Part shown: positions 36,034-43,478 of the stretch, one piece after another
Position numbering within the stretch: the first letter of the stretch is position 1
Layout: each line of letters starts with the position of its first letter
Translations under genes and position numbers: made by a program
From: Salipiger abyssi
Lineage (GTDB): Bacteria; Pseudomonadota; Alphaproteobacteria; Rhodobacterales; Rhodobacteraceae
Direction of reading: 5' to 3'
NCBI RefSeq assembly: GCF_001975705.1
Contig: NZ_CP015095.1
Coordinates: forward strand, 1 to 64,000
DNA: 64,000 nt
The notes under the pieces: generated by a model
Seen by the model: only the letters and a program-made list of their open reading frames with translations
What the model was told of the DNA's origin: nothing
The model's database searches: none

Positions 36034-36774
36034 TCAGATTCCCAGGTTGTCGCCGATCAGGATCACATTGATCCGGTCGGCCACGCGCGGCAGCGAATTT
36101 TCCAGAATGGCGGTATAGTTGCAGATCCGGCGCGGATGATCGCAATCGCTGCATACGCCGGTTTCGGCGCAGGGCAGCCCGCCATACCAGGGCCGGTTGT
36201 GCATATCGAGATGCCGCTTGACGTTGACCGGCGCGCAGAACTGCCGGATGCGCCGGAACGCGGCGTCGAGATCGTCGACCAGCTTGTTCACCCCCGCCAC
36301 CAGGATCACCTTGCGCGGACCGAAGATCATCGGCGCCACCCGGTTGCCGCCGCCATCGGTGCTCATGATCTGGCCGCCGAGCGTGATCGCATTGGCCCCG
36401 GTCACATAGACATCGGCGCTGAACACATCGCGCTGAAGCTTGAAATAGAGCTCCTTGTTCTCGTCGTAATCGCCATGGATGTTGTTGCCCTGCCCATCCT
36501 TCTCCTGCGGATACATGATCTCGTTCGTGCCCCGCGCCCGCAGCGCCGGCAGAAACCCGAGCTGGTCGAGCGTCACCGAATCCGTGCGAAAGACCGAAGA
36601 ATCGTTGGGAATCAGATCGAGGATCGCCTGCAACGCGGCTGCCTTGGTCGGCGCGTATTGCGCCCGGAAATGCCGCCGCTCCATCGCCGCGATGGCAACC
36701 CGCGCGCGCTGCTCGAACACCCATCCAATCGGGTGCGACAGATCGGTTTCATCCACGTTTTCCATGAGTGCCAT
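36034..36774 (-). CDS. LUD-domain protein (LutC/DUF162-like)
   Basis: A 246-residue LUD-fold protein. Typical segments are FRTDSVTLDQLGFLPAL, the VYVTGANAITLGGQIMSTDG block, KVILVAGVNKLVDDLDAAFRRIRQFCAPVNVKRH and GVCSDCDHPRRICNYTAIL. LUD proteins such as LutB/LutC take part in lactate oxidation, but stand-alone members like this one, with CxxC near the C-terminus and no ferredoxin domain, are mostly uncharacterised. The ATG follows a GGAGGAGACGG sequence. It is divergent from an ABC importer. Confidence 0.88.
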   Translation of the reverse strand: MALMENVDETDLSHPIGWVFEQRARVAIAAMERRHFRAQYAPTKAAALQAILDLIPNDSSVFRTDSVTLDQLGFLPALRARGTNEIMYPQEKDGQGNNIHGDYDENKELYFKLQRDVFSADVYVTGANAITLGGQIMSTDGGGNRVAPMIFGPRKVILVAGVNKLVDDLDAAFRRIRQFCAPVNVKRHLDMHNRPWYGGLPCAETGVCSDCDHPRRICNYTAILENSLPRVADRINVILIGDNLGI

Positions 36775-36842
36775 AGCCGTCTCCTCCTCGCCTCGGGCGC
36801 GCCCGTGTCACGGCGAGTGTCCGCCGCGCGGCGCCTTTGTCG

Positions 36843-36905
36843 CAAGTTGGATTTCCTGCCGCCTCGGGTCAGAAAATACGACCGGACTTATCGTTCAAGT
36901 TGGAT
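36843..36905. repeat. Direct repeat CAAGTTGGAT in the LUD/ABC divergent region
   Basis: Two identical 10-mers at 36843-36852 and 36896-36905, 53 bp apart (five helical turns), upstream of the LUD gene. They may be a regulator site, for example for the nearby GntR. The 384-nt region 36775-37158 holds no gene; besides these repeats I see only the candidate sigma-54 promoter. Confidence 0.35.
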
Positions 36906-37006
36906 AATATGTCTCCTCAGTGGCCGCTCCGGGCCATTTCGCACCGCGACAGACCCCGGGGCGCCGCAAGGAGGAAACAACAGCACCACACGCGCATCGC
37001 CCCAAA

Positions 37007-37022
37007 TGGTATGACATTTGCG
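37007..37022 (+). promoter_or_regulatory. Candidate sigma-54 promoter of the SsuA/TauA-type ABC operon
   Basis: TGGTATG-ACAT-TTGCG keeps the invariant GG and GC at the right spacing but departs from consensus at the C of the -24 element. It lies about 137 nt before the binding-protein start. Confidence 0.5.
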
Positions 37023-37158
37023 TAGCGCGTGGCGGAGGACCATCACGAAGATCGCGGGCGGCCAGGCAGAGGCCGGCCCGGGCGGGGAAAGACCCGCATC
37101 CGGCATGCCGGATCTCGAGTCGTGCCCTCCGCAGCTGGCAAGAGAGGAGGAGACAATC

Positions 37159-38157
37159 TTGCATATTTTCAAAAAAGCCATCGCCGTTCTGGCGCTGACT
37201 GCGACGGCGGGGATCGCCCAGGCGCAGGAAAAGGTCAGCATCGCCCATTCCACGGAGAGCTTTGCCTTCCTGCCGTTCTTTACCGCGGTCGCCATGGGCA
37301 CCTTCGAGGAGGCCGGCGTCGATCTTGAGGTGATCCGCACCGGCTCCGGCTCCAAGACCGTGGCGGCGGTGATCGGCGGCAGCGCCGATATCGGCATCGG
37401 CTCGGCCACCGGCGTGCTCTATTCGCGCAAGCAGGGGCTCGACAACGTGATGATCGGCGCCGTGCTGACCCAGTACAGCAGCAGCATCGTCTATTCCAAG
37501 GACTGGGCGGAAGAGCACAACCTGACGGCGGACTCCTCGCATGAGGAGATGCTCGCCGCGCTCAAGGGCATCAAGATCGGCACCTCCGGCCCCGGCGGCG
37601 GCGATCACATCATCCGCTATTTTGCCGAAGAGGCCGGGCTCGACCCCGATCGCGACATGACCATCGTCTATCTCGGTTCGGATATCGGCGTCTATCAGGC
37701 CTCGCTGCAACAGGGCCAGATCGACGGCATCGCGCTCTCGGCCCCTACCCCGCAGATCGCCATCCGCGATCAGGGCGCGATCTTTGCCTTCAACACCGGC
37801 GCCGGTGAGGTGGAGTCGCTCGACGGCTATCTCTACATCGTCGCCAGCGCCAAGCGCGACTGGATCGAGGATCACCCCGAGGCGCTCGCCAAGGTGCAGG
37901 ACGCGATGCAGATGGCGCTCGACATCCTGCACGACCCCGAACAGAGCGACATCGCCCGCCAGCGCGTGCACGATGCCTATTACGCGCAGACCGAGCAGAG
38001 CCTCTTTGACTCGATCTGGGCCGAGGCGGTCGCCGGGATGCCCGAAAGCACCCAGATCACCCAAGATCAGGTCGACCGTGTGGTGGAATTCACCAACACG
38101 TTTGAAAAGGAAAACCCGATCGACGACGCGACCGTCGAAGGCTCCTTCCTGCAATAG
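37159..38157 (+). CDS. ABC transporter substrate-binding protein (NMT1/SsuA/TauA-like)
   Basis: A 332-residue receptor. The start is TTG at 37159, behind AGAGAGGAGGAG; it gives a signal peptide (HIFKKAIAVLALTATAGIAQA, cleaved before QEK). The longer upstream reading lacks such a leader. The NMT1/PBP type 2 pattern is VSIAHSTESFAFLPFFTAVAMGTFEEAGVDLEV, then GGSADIGIGSATGVLYS and GPGGGDHIIRYFAEEAGLDPDRD. The family imports sulfonates, nitrate, taurine, pyrimidine precursors or aromatic acids; the ligand cannot be chosen from sequence. The ATPase and permease follow. Confidence 0.88.
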   Translation: MHIFKKAIAVLALTATAGIAQAQEKVSIAHSTESFAFLPFFTAVAMGTFEEAGVDLEVIRTGSGSKTVAAVIGGSADIGIGSATGVLYSRKQGLDNVMIGAVLTQYSSSIVYSKDWAEEHNLTADSSHEEMLAALKGIKIGTSGPGGGDHIIRYFAEEAGLDPDRDMTIVYLGSDIGVYQASLQQGQIDGIALSAPTPQIAIRDQGAIFAFNTGAGEVESLDGYLYIVASAKRDWIEDHPEALAKVQDAMQMALDILHDPEQSDIARQRVHDAYYAQTEQSLFDSIWAEAVAGMPESTQITQDQVDRVVEFTNTFEKENPIDDATVEGSFLQ

Positions 38158-38290
38158 GCCCCTCCCGGGTCCGGAAAGCCCCGGTGCGCCTCCCGCGCCC
38201 GCCCGGACCCGGCGACTTGCGGCCCCCCGAAAAGCCGCGCCCGCCCGGCCATCCCGCCGGACGCGCCCCAGATGTCACAGGGAGAGAGAC

Positions 38291-39112
38291 GTGACCACAT
38301 CCCCCGCCCTCGCCGCCGTGTCCGCGGCCCCGGACCCCGCCACGCGACCGGAAATCATCCGCTACGAGAATGTCGGCAAGGCCTTCGGCGCCCTGCAAGC
38401 CGTCACCGACATCAACCTCACCGTCCATGAAGGCGAGTTCATCACCCTGGTCGGCCCCTCGGGCTGCGGCAAGTCCACCCTTCTGAACATGGCCGCCGGG
38501 ATCTTTGCCCCGACCTCCGGCGCGGTCTCCTATCGCGGTGAAAAGGTCTCTGCCTTCAACCGCAAGGTCGGCTACATGACGCAGAGCGACCACCTGCTGC
38601 ACTGGCGCACGGTGGCCGGCAATATCGCGGTGCCGCTGGAGATCGCCGGCCTGTCGAAAAAGCAGATCCGCGACCGGATCGAGGATCTGCTGGATCTCGT
38701 GGGCCTCAAGGGGTTCGGCGACAATTACCCCAACGAGCTCTCGGGCGGCATGCGCAAGCGCTGCGCCCTCGCCCGGCTGCTGGCCTACGATCCCGAAACG
38801 CTGCTCTTCGACGAGCCCTTCGCCGCGCTCGACGCGCAGTTGCGGCTGAAGATGCAGGTCGAGGTCCGGCGCATCGCGACGCAGCTCAAAAAATCCATCC
38901 TCTTCGTCACCCACGATCTCGACGAGGCGGTGGCGCTGGCCGACCGCTGCGCGATCTTCACCAGCCGCCCCGGCACGATCCGCGAGGTGCTGGACATTCC
39001 GCTGCCGCCCGACCGCGACCTGTTCCACCTGCGCCACAACCGCGATTACGTCGATCTCACCGCGCGGCTCTGGGACGAAATGGCCCCCGCGATCTCTGCC
39101 GAGGAGCACTGA
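38291..39112 (+). CDS. ABC transporter ATP-binding protein (SsuB/TauB-like)
   Basis: A 273-residue ATPase starting at GTG 38291 behind GGGAGAGAGAC. It has Walker A GPSGCGKST (about residue 59), signature LSGGMRKRCALARLL (about 153), Walker B LLFDEPFAALDAQ (about 175) and the FVTHDLDEAVALADR H-loop (about 208). It is 134 nt after the binding-protein gene and 1 nt before the permease gene. It energises the importer encoded by the flanking genes. Confidence 0.94.
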   Translation: MTTSPALAAVSAAPDPATRPEIIRYENVGKAFGALQAVTDINLTVHEGEFITLVGPSGCGKSTLLNMAAGIFAPTSGAVSYRGEKVSAFNRKVGYMTQSDHLLHWRTVAGNIAVPLEIAGLSKKQIRDRIEDLLDLVGLKGFGDNYPNELSGGMRKRCALARLLAYDPETLLFDEPFAALDAQLRLKMQVEVRRIATQLKKSILFVTHDLDEAVALADRCAIFTSRPGTIREVLDIPLPPDRDLFHLRHNRDYVDLTARLWDEMAPAISAEEH

Positions 39113-39113
39113 C

Positions 39114-39881
39114 ATGAAACTCATCCTGGCACGGCTCGCCATCCTCGCCGGTATTCTCGGCCTCTGGGAATTCGCCTCCGGCCGGCTGATCGAGCCCTAT
39201 CTCATCAGCAAACCCTCGCTGATCTTCACCACCTTCTGGAACTGGGTGATGGACGGGCGGATCTTCTTTCACGCCGGCATCACCGCCATGGAGGCGGTCG
39301 CGGGCTTCCTGCTCGGCGCCGCCGTCGGCATGACGCTGGGCATTCTTCTGGGGCGCGCCGAGAAACTGGCCGAGCTGCTGAACCCTTTCATCATGGGGTT
39401 CTACAGCATCCCCAAGATCGCGCTGGCGCCGCTCTTCATCATCTGGTTCGGCATCGGGCTGGAGATGAAGGTGCTGCTGACCGCGACCATCGTGTTCTTT
39501 CTGGTCTTCCTCAACACCTATACCGGCGTGCGCAGCGTCAGCCCCGAGCTGGTGAATATCCTCAAGCTGATGGGTGCCAACGAACGCCATGTGCTGCGCA
39601 AGGTGGTGGTGCCCTCGGCCATCGTCTGGGTCTTTACCGGGCTGCGGCTCTCGGTGCCCTACGCGATGATCGGCGCCATCGTCGGCGAGATGATCGCGGC
39701 GAACCGGGGTCTGGGCTATCTGCTCTCGCATGCCTCGGCGCAGTTCAATACGGCGGGCGTGTTCGCGGCGCTGGTGGCGATCATCACGCTGTCGGTGCTG
39801 ATGAACACCGGCGTCGGGGTGCTGGCGAAATACGCCATGCCCTGGGAAAAGGCGCAGAAGAACCGCGAGGTCTCGATCTGA
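39114..39881 (+). CDS. ABC transporter permease (SsuC/TauC-like)
   Basis: A 255-residue inner-membrane permease with about six hydrophobic segments. The EAA-type cytoplasmic loop is MGANERHVLRKVVVPSAIVWVFTGLRLSV (about residue 157), preceded by YSIPKIALAPLFIIWFGIG. The start follows the ATPase stop by 1 nt (TGACATGA), so translation is coupled. It ends the operon; a clear terminator follows at 39908-39938. Confidence 0.94.
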   Translation: MKLILARLAILAGILGLWEFASGRLIEPYLISKPSLIFTTFWNWVMDGRIFFHAGITAMEAVAGFLLGAAVGMTLGILLGRAEKLAELLNPFIMGFYSIPKIALAPLFIIWFGIGLEMKVLLTATIVFFLVFLNTYTGVRSVSPELVNILKLMGANERHVLRKVVVPSAIVWVFTGLRLSVPYAMIGAIVGEMIAANRGLGYLLSHASAQFNTAGVFAALVAIITLSVLMNTGVGVLAKYAMPWEKAQKNREVSI

Positions 39882-39907
39882 GCGCCCTTCCCTCAGGTGT
39901 TCGCGAA

Positions 39908-39938
39908 ACGGGTCCGGCCCTGCCGGGCCCGTTTTCTT
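39908..39938 (+). terminator. Rho-independent terminator after the ABC permease
   Basis: Arms ACGGG-T-CCGGC (39908-39918) and GCCGG-G-CCCGT (39922-39932), one T-G wobble and a 3-nt loop, are followed by TTTCTT. It lies 27 nt after the permease stop. Confidence 0.88.
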
Positions 39939-40484
39939 GTCTGCCCTCGCGATCGGTGGGCAAATTGCCCACCCTCGATTGAGCGTTGTCCGGGCGCGGA
40001 GCAAGGCCGAAGGCCGCCGCGCCATCGCCGGCCCGCCCCCCGGGCTGGCGATTTGGTGACGCCAATGCGGCGTGTCGAGGTCTTTCGGATTTGGCCGGGA
40101 TAAATCGAGAGGTTCATCGGGAAGATCGCCAACCCACGGGCCGGCGATGGCGCGGCTTACCCAAGCGTGCAGCCACAGAGTGGGCAATCTGCCTACCGCT
40201 GCGCGAGCCCCCTGCCCTACCCGACAGGATCGGCAAAACTCGGCACCAAAAAATGCGCTTTAGACGGAAAAATACTGCCCTTCCAGAGCATTAGACGCCG
40301 TATCTCTCACGCAGGACGAAGAAACACGCCGCATGGCACCCTCGGCCCGGCGGCGAACACCGCATATAGATGCCAAAACCCGCCATTACCGCAACAAATT
40401 GCGCTCGCCCCAATATATAGTGTGTAACTGGGCCTCCTCGTCATCCCCCCGAAATCCGTCAATGCTCACCCTGCCCCAAACGCG
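39939..40484. other. Non-coding stretch between the ABC operon and parB, with inverted repeats
   Basis: No convincing gene was found. It contains a 19-bp palindrome with arms GGTGGGCAA/TTGCCCACC (39955-39973). A perfect 20-bp inverted repeat, GCCGCGCCATCGCCGGCCCG at 40016-40035 and its complement at 40137-40156, is separated by 101 nt. The half nearer parB is less GC-rich. The stretch may separate the backbone from the accessory cargo. Confidence 0.5.
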
Positions 40485-40514
40485 AAAAAGGCGCGCGCCA
40501 CCCGGCCCGCGCCT
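40485..40514 (-). terminator. Rho-independent terminator of the parAB operon
   Basis: On the minus strand, arms AGGCGCG (40514-40508) and CGCGCCT (40495-40489) are followed by a T run (40489-40485). It lies 23 nt after the parB stop. Confidence 0.8.
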
Positions 40515-40537
40515 CAAAAATTCCGCTCAATCAGACC

Positions 40538-41626
40538 TCAGCTATCCAGCGCTGCCATGAACGCCGCCACCGCCGCCTCCAGCCGGTGCCGGTCGACGCT
40601 GGAAAAATCCCGCTCCATCTGCAACTCGACCTTGCCGTCCCGCGCCGCGCAACGGACTGTCCCCGCGGGGACAGTGCAGCGCAGCACCGTCTTGGCGGCG
40701 CTGTCCGCGTCGCCCTGCCCCGTGCGCCGCTCTGGCTTGCGCTCTGGCCTGGGCTCCGGTTCCGGACCCAGCGCCGCCTGAAGCCGCGCCAGCTCGGCCT
40801 CGGCATCGCCCTCGGGCGCCGCCTCCAGCGCGGCGCGCAACCGCTCGGCAAAGCCCTCTTCCGCCCCGATCTGCCGCACCAGATCGAGCCCAAGCTTGCG
40901 CGGGATCGCCTCCGGATAGCGCAGCCGATCGCCGATGGCATCGAGCAGCGTGGCAAAATGCCGGATATAGCTCCGCTTCTGCCGCCCCGCCGAGGCGTAG
41001 AGCATCGCCACCGCCTCCTCCACATCCTCAGCCGCCGTGCCCGGATCGCGCGCGAAGTTCAGCGCGAGCTGCGCCATCTCGGCAAAGGACACACCGCGCC
41101 GCACCAGGTTCTCGTCGACCATCCGCCGATAAAGCCCCTCCAGCGCCTCGCCCGAAGCCACCAGCCCCGCCGGGATCCGCGCGAAAGCCTCGTCGCCGGT
41201 TTCCGCGTAAAGCTCGCGGAAAGCGGTCAGCCGGCGAAACCCCTGCACCAGCTCGAACCCGTCGCCATCCGGCTCCACCCGGATCGGGTTCGATAAGCCG
41301 ATCTCGCGGATCGAGTCCTTCAGCTCCCCGATCTCCGGATCGGGCGCGAGGCTGCGGTCGCGGGTCAGCTTGTCGGTGCGGATCGCGTCGAGCGGCACCA
41401 GATCGGTGATCAGCCCGGCGCGTTTGAGCCGCACATGCTCATGCGCCAGCCGGTCGTTTTCTTCGCGGATCGCGCGTTCGGCGGCGGCGCGTTCGCGCAG
41501 CGCCTCGGCATTCTCGTTGATCGCCGAGGCCATCGGCCCGCGCCGCGCCCCGGAGGATTGCCCGCCGGTATAGGTGCCGTCGGCGGTGCCGGGAAAGTCG
41601 ATGTCGAAACCGCGTTTCTTGCTCAT
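40538..41626 (-). CDS. parB: Plasmid partition protein ParB
   Basis: A 362-residue ParB-type protein. The N-terminal region has the ParB/Srx-fold segment VPLDAIRTDKLTRDRSLAPDPEIGELKDSIREIGLSNPIRV (about residues 77-117) and the box ELVQGFRRLTAFRELY (about 125-141), the position of the GERRxRA nucleotide-binding motif. A central HTH region follows (about 165-225). The C-terminus is Glu/Arg/Pro-rich, with a final helix for dimerisation. It overlaps the parA stop (ATGA). It should bind the GTCCCCGCGGGGAC palindromes and, with ParA, partition the replicon. One such palindrome lies inside this gene at 40656-40675. Confidence 0.93.
   Translation of the reverse strand: MSKKRGFDIDFPGTADGTYTGGQSSGARRGPMASAINENAEALRERAAAERAIREENDRLAHEHVRLKRAGLITDLVPLDAIRTDKLTRDRSLAPDPEIGELKDSIREIGLSNPIRVEPDGDGFELVQGFRRLTAFRELYAETGDEAFARIPAGLVASGEALEGLYRRMVDENLVRRGVSFAEMAQLALNFARDPGTAAEDVEEAVAMLYASAGRQKRSYIRHFATLLDAIGDRLRYPEAIPRKLGLDLVRQIGAEEGFAERLRAALEAAPEGDAEAELARLQAALGPEPEPRPERKPERRTGQGDADSAAKTVLRCTVPAGTVRCAARDGKVELQMERDFSSVDRHRLEAAVAAFMAALDS
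40656..40675. repeat. parS-like palindrome 1 (inside parB)
   Basis: A perfect 20-bp palindrome, ACTGTCCCCGCGGGGACAGT, in the 3' part of parB. It shares the 14-bp core GTCCCCGCGGGGAC with three further sites at 41932-41947, 42938-42951 and 43441-43454. It is the probable centromere sequence of the ParAB system. Confidence 0.8.
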
Positions 41627-42927
41627 GCCTCATCCTCCAGCTTGTCCCAGGCCGCCAGCGCGTGGCCACGGAACTCCTCATAAGCCCGGTCGAACGACGT
41701 GCGCGCGCGCCGCCAGGTCTCGCGCGTCATCTCCCGGTAGTCGATCTCGTAGATCGAGCTCAGGAACCGGCCCGACTGCTCCACCGCGCGGGTCATCTCG
41801 ATCGGGTGCTCCGTGACCCTATCCTCCCAAACCTTCTGAAAGGCTGAACGCATCGCCCGATGCAGATCGTTGCCCGGCTCGTAGCGCGTCAGCAGGAAGC
41901 GGATGTCGTAAAACACCTTCGGCAGATGCAGTGTCCCCGCGGGGACAGCGTCCTCGAACCCGCCGAGATCGGCCAGCGCCTCGGAGAGCTGCCCGATGAA
42001 CGAGGTGGTGGAATCGTATTCCCAATAGCCCGGCCCGGAGGGAATATAGAGCATGTCGGCGGCAAAGACCGCGTTCATGCTCTGATAGCCGATGGCGGGC
42101 GGGCAGTCGAAGATCACCATGTCATAGGCATCGACCGGCAGCGCATCGAGATAGCGCGACACGGCGGCAAAGAACGACCATTCCGGGTTGAGATGCCGGT
42201 ACTGGGCGCTGGCGAATTCGACAAAGGCGGCATTGGCGCAGGAGGGCACGAGGTCGATGGTGGGCCAGCTCGTCGGCTTGATGAAATCGGCAACACGCAG
42301 GTCGCGCAGCCCCATGCCGGTGATCGCCTCTGGCAGCCGCCGCTGGGGCAGGGCAGAGCCGCTTTCGGCGCCGCGCACGGCCGCGTTCATGCGCTCGGTC
42401 TCGCGCACCAGATCGCGCGCCATGATGCCCCAGACCGTATACTCCTCGGTCACGTCGCTGAGCCCCATGGAGTGGCTCAGCGTCGCCTGCGGATCGAAAT
42501 CGACGCAAAGCACGCGGTAGCCGTCGAGCGCTGCGGCATGGGCGAAATGCAGCGCCACGGTCGACTTGCCGGCGCCGCCCTTGAAATTGGCAATGGCGGT
42601 GCGGAAGGCGCGCTTGCCGGCAGGGCGGTGCGGCATCAGGCTCTTGCGGTTCACCTTGAGCCGGCGGCGGATCTCGTTGATCTCCTCCAGCGCATACCAG
42701 CGCTGGCGCCCGTCCTCCTCGACCTGTCCCTGTGGCAGGGTCGGGTCGGCAGCCATGCGACCGCGCAGGGTCGACTGGTTCACCTTCAGGATCAGCTCCG
42801 CCACCTCCCAGCTCGAAAAGCGGCGCAGGGTCTTGGTCATCTCCGGCGAAAAGGTCTGCTGCCGGATAAACCCCTGCATCTTGAGCGACTGGGTCTGCAA
42901 CCTCGACAGGTCTTCATGTGTAAACAT
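41623..42927 (-). CDS. parA: Plasmid partition ATPase ParA
   Basis: A 434-residue type Ia ParA. An N-terminal DNA-binding/HTH-like part (about 1-110, with the MerR-like RWYALEEINEIRRRLKV segment) precedes the Walker ATPase, with deviant Walker A ANFKGGAGKSTVALHFA (about residue 120), VDFDPQATLSHSMG and IFDCPPAIGYQSMNA. The start at 42927 is chosen because AGGAGG lies 6 nt upstream; the longer reading to 43032 would translate the parS-like palindrome at 42938-42951. ParA is transcribed with parB (4-nt overlap) and probably represses its own promoter. It is divergent from the rep gene. Confidence 0.95.
   Translation of the reverse strand: MFTHEDLSRLQTQSLKMQGFIRQQTFSPEMTKTLRRFSSWEVAELILKVNQSTLRGRMAADPTLPQGQVEEDGRQRWYALEEINEIRRRLKVNRKSLMPHRPAGKRAFRTAIANFKGGAGKSTVALHFAHAAALDGYRVLCVDFDPQATLSHSMGLSDVTEEYTVWGIMARDLVRETERMNAAVRGAESGSALPQRRLPEAITGMGLRDLRVADFIKPTSWPTIDLVPSCANAAFVEFASAQYRHLNPEWSFFAAVSRYLDALPVDAYDMVIFDCPPAIGYQSMNAVFAADMLYIPSGPGYWEYDSTTSFIGQLSEALADLGGFEDAVPAGTLHLPKVFYDIRFLLTRYEPGNDLHRAMRSAFQKVWEDRVTEHPIEMTRAVEQSGRFLSSIYEIDYREMTRETWRRARTSFDRAYEEFRGHALAAWDKLEDEA
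41932..41947. repeat. parS-like palindrome 2 (inside parA)
   Basis: A 16-bp perfect palindrome TGTCCCCGCGGGGACA within parA. In the parA frame it encodes VPAG, as the copy inside parB also does. Confidence 0.8.
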
Positions 42928-42937
42928 CGTGCCTCCT

Positions 42938-42951
42938 GTCCCCGCGGGGAC
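42938..42951. repeat. parS-like palindrome 3 (directly upstream of the parA ribosome-binding site)
   Basis: A 14-bp perfect palindrome GTCCCCGCGGGGAC ending about 10 nt before the parA ATG and touching its AGGAGG. ParB bound here could both partition and repress parAB. Confidence 0.82.
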
Positions 42952-43064
42952 GCATTGCCTGACGTCCCGGGGGACGGTCTTCCGTCCTTCTTCCAAGCCA
43001 AACGCCGGCTCTGCGGGACGCAAATTTCTCATGCTTGCGTTTTTACGATGGATTTACATTCCGT

Positions 43065-43110
43065 GCAAAACGAATTATGCAAAACAAAGGAATTTCACGC
43101 CCCGCAAAAC
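43065..43110 (+). repeat. Three direct repeats GCAAAAC in the origin region
   Basis: Copies start at 43065, 43079 and 43104 in the less GC-rich part of the parA-rep divergent region. They may belong to a melting region or a binding array of the replication origin. Confidence 0.5.
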
Positions 43111-43185
43111 AAGGGTGCCGGCGATCGGACATACCCGCCGCGCAAATGCCGCCACCGATTCGGAAATCTCTTGATGCCGGGCGGA

Positions 43186-43272
43186 CATAATGAGGGACAT
43201 CGGATCGACGCCCACCACATATTGGGGGACATTTTGCACCCAATAGGGGACAGTCTGGGTGTCCCCCAATAC
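43186..43272. other. Putative replication origin with iteron-like repeats
   Basis: Four related motifs occur within 87 bp. CATATTGGGGGACAT (43218-43232) and CCAATAGGGGACAG (43240-43253) are on the plus strand, and GTATTGGGGGACA is on the minus strand (43272-43260). A more diverged copy, CATAATGAGGGACAT, is at 43186-43200. The GGGGACA core is also the half-site of the parS-like palindromes. The array lies between divergent parA and rep, as expected of a plasmid origin. Confidence 0.68.
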
Positions 43273-43440
43273 CTGAATACCGATTTTTTCTTTCTGATTT
43301 GGGTCTGAAACCGGACGCTTTTCGCTCAAAGCTTGACAGAATCGTTCTTCCGGACGCTAATAGGCGAAGATCGGGAAAGAACGCTGAGAATGCAGCGCGC
43401 CGATCTCCAGGGCCGCGCAAGAGCCCGCATATTCGAGGCA

Positions 43441-43454
43441 GTCCCCGCGGGGAC
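43441..43454. repeat. parS-like palindrome 4 (upstream of rep)
   Basis: GTCCCCGCGGGGAC, 24 nt before the rep start codon. With the other three sites it spans the whole parB-parA-rep backbone. Confidence 0.82.
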
Positions 43455-43478
43455 GGACAGTTGCAAGGGGCAGCGGGC

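Noticed and set aside
39955..40156. CRISPR-like or tandem repeat array in the non-coding stretch
   Set aside because: There are only single inverted pairs, with no regularly spaced direct repeats or spacers.
40368..40383. Minus-strand TGGCATCTATATGCGG as a sigma-54 promoter for parB
   Set aside because: Spacing is one base short, and it lies downstream of parB rather than upstream of a gene.
42928..43032. Longer N-terminus of ParA
   Set aside because: It would translate the parS-like palindrome and lacks a ribosome-binding site, whereas AGGAGG sits 6 nt before the ATG at 42927.
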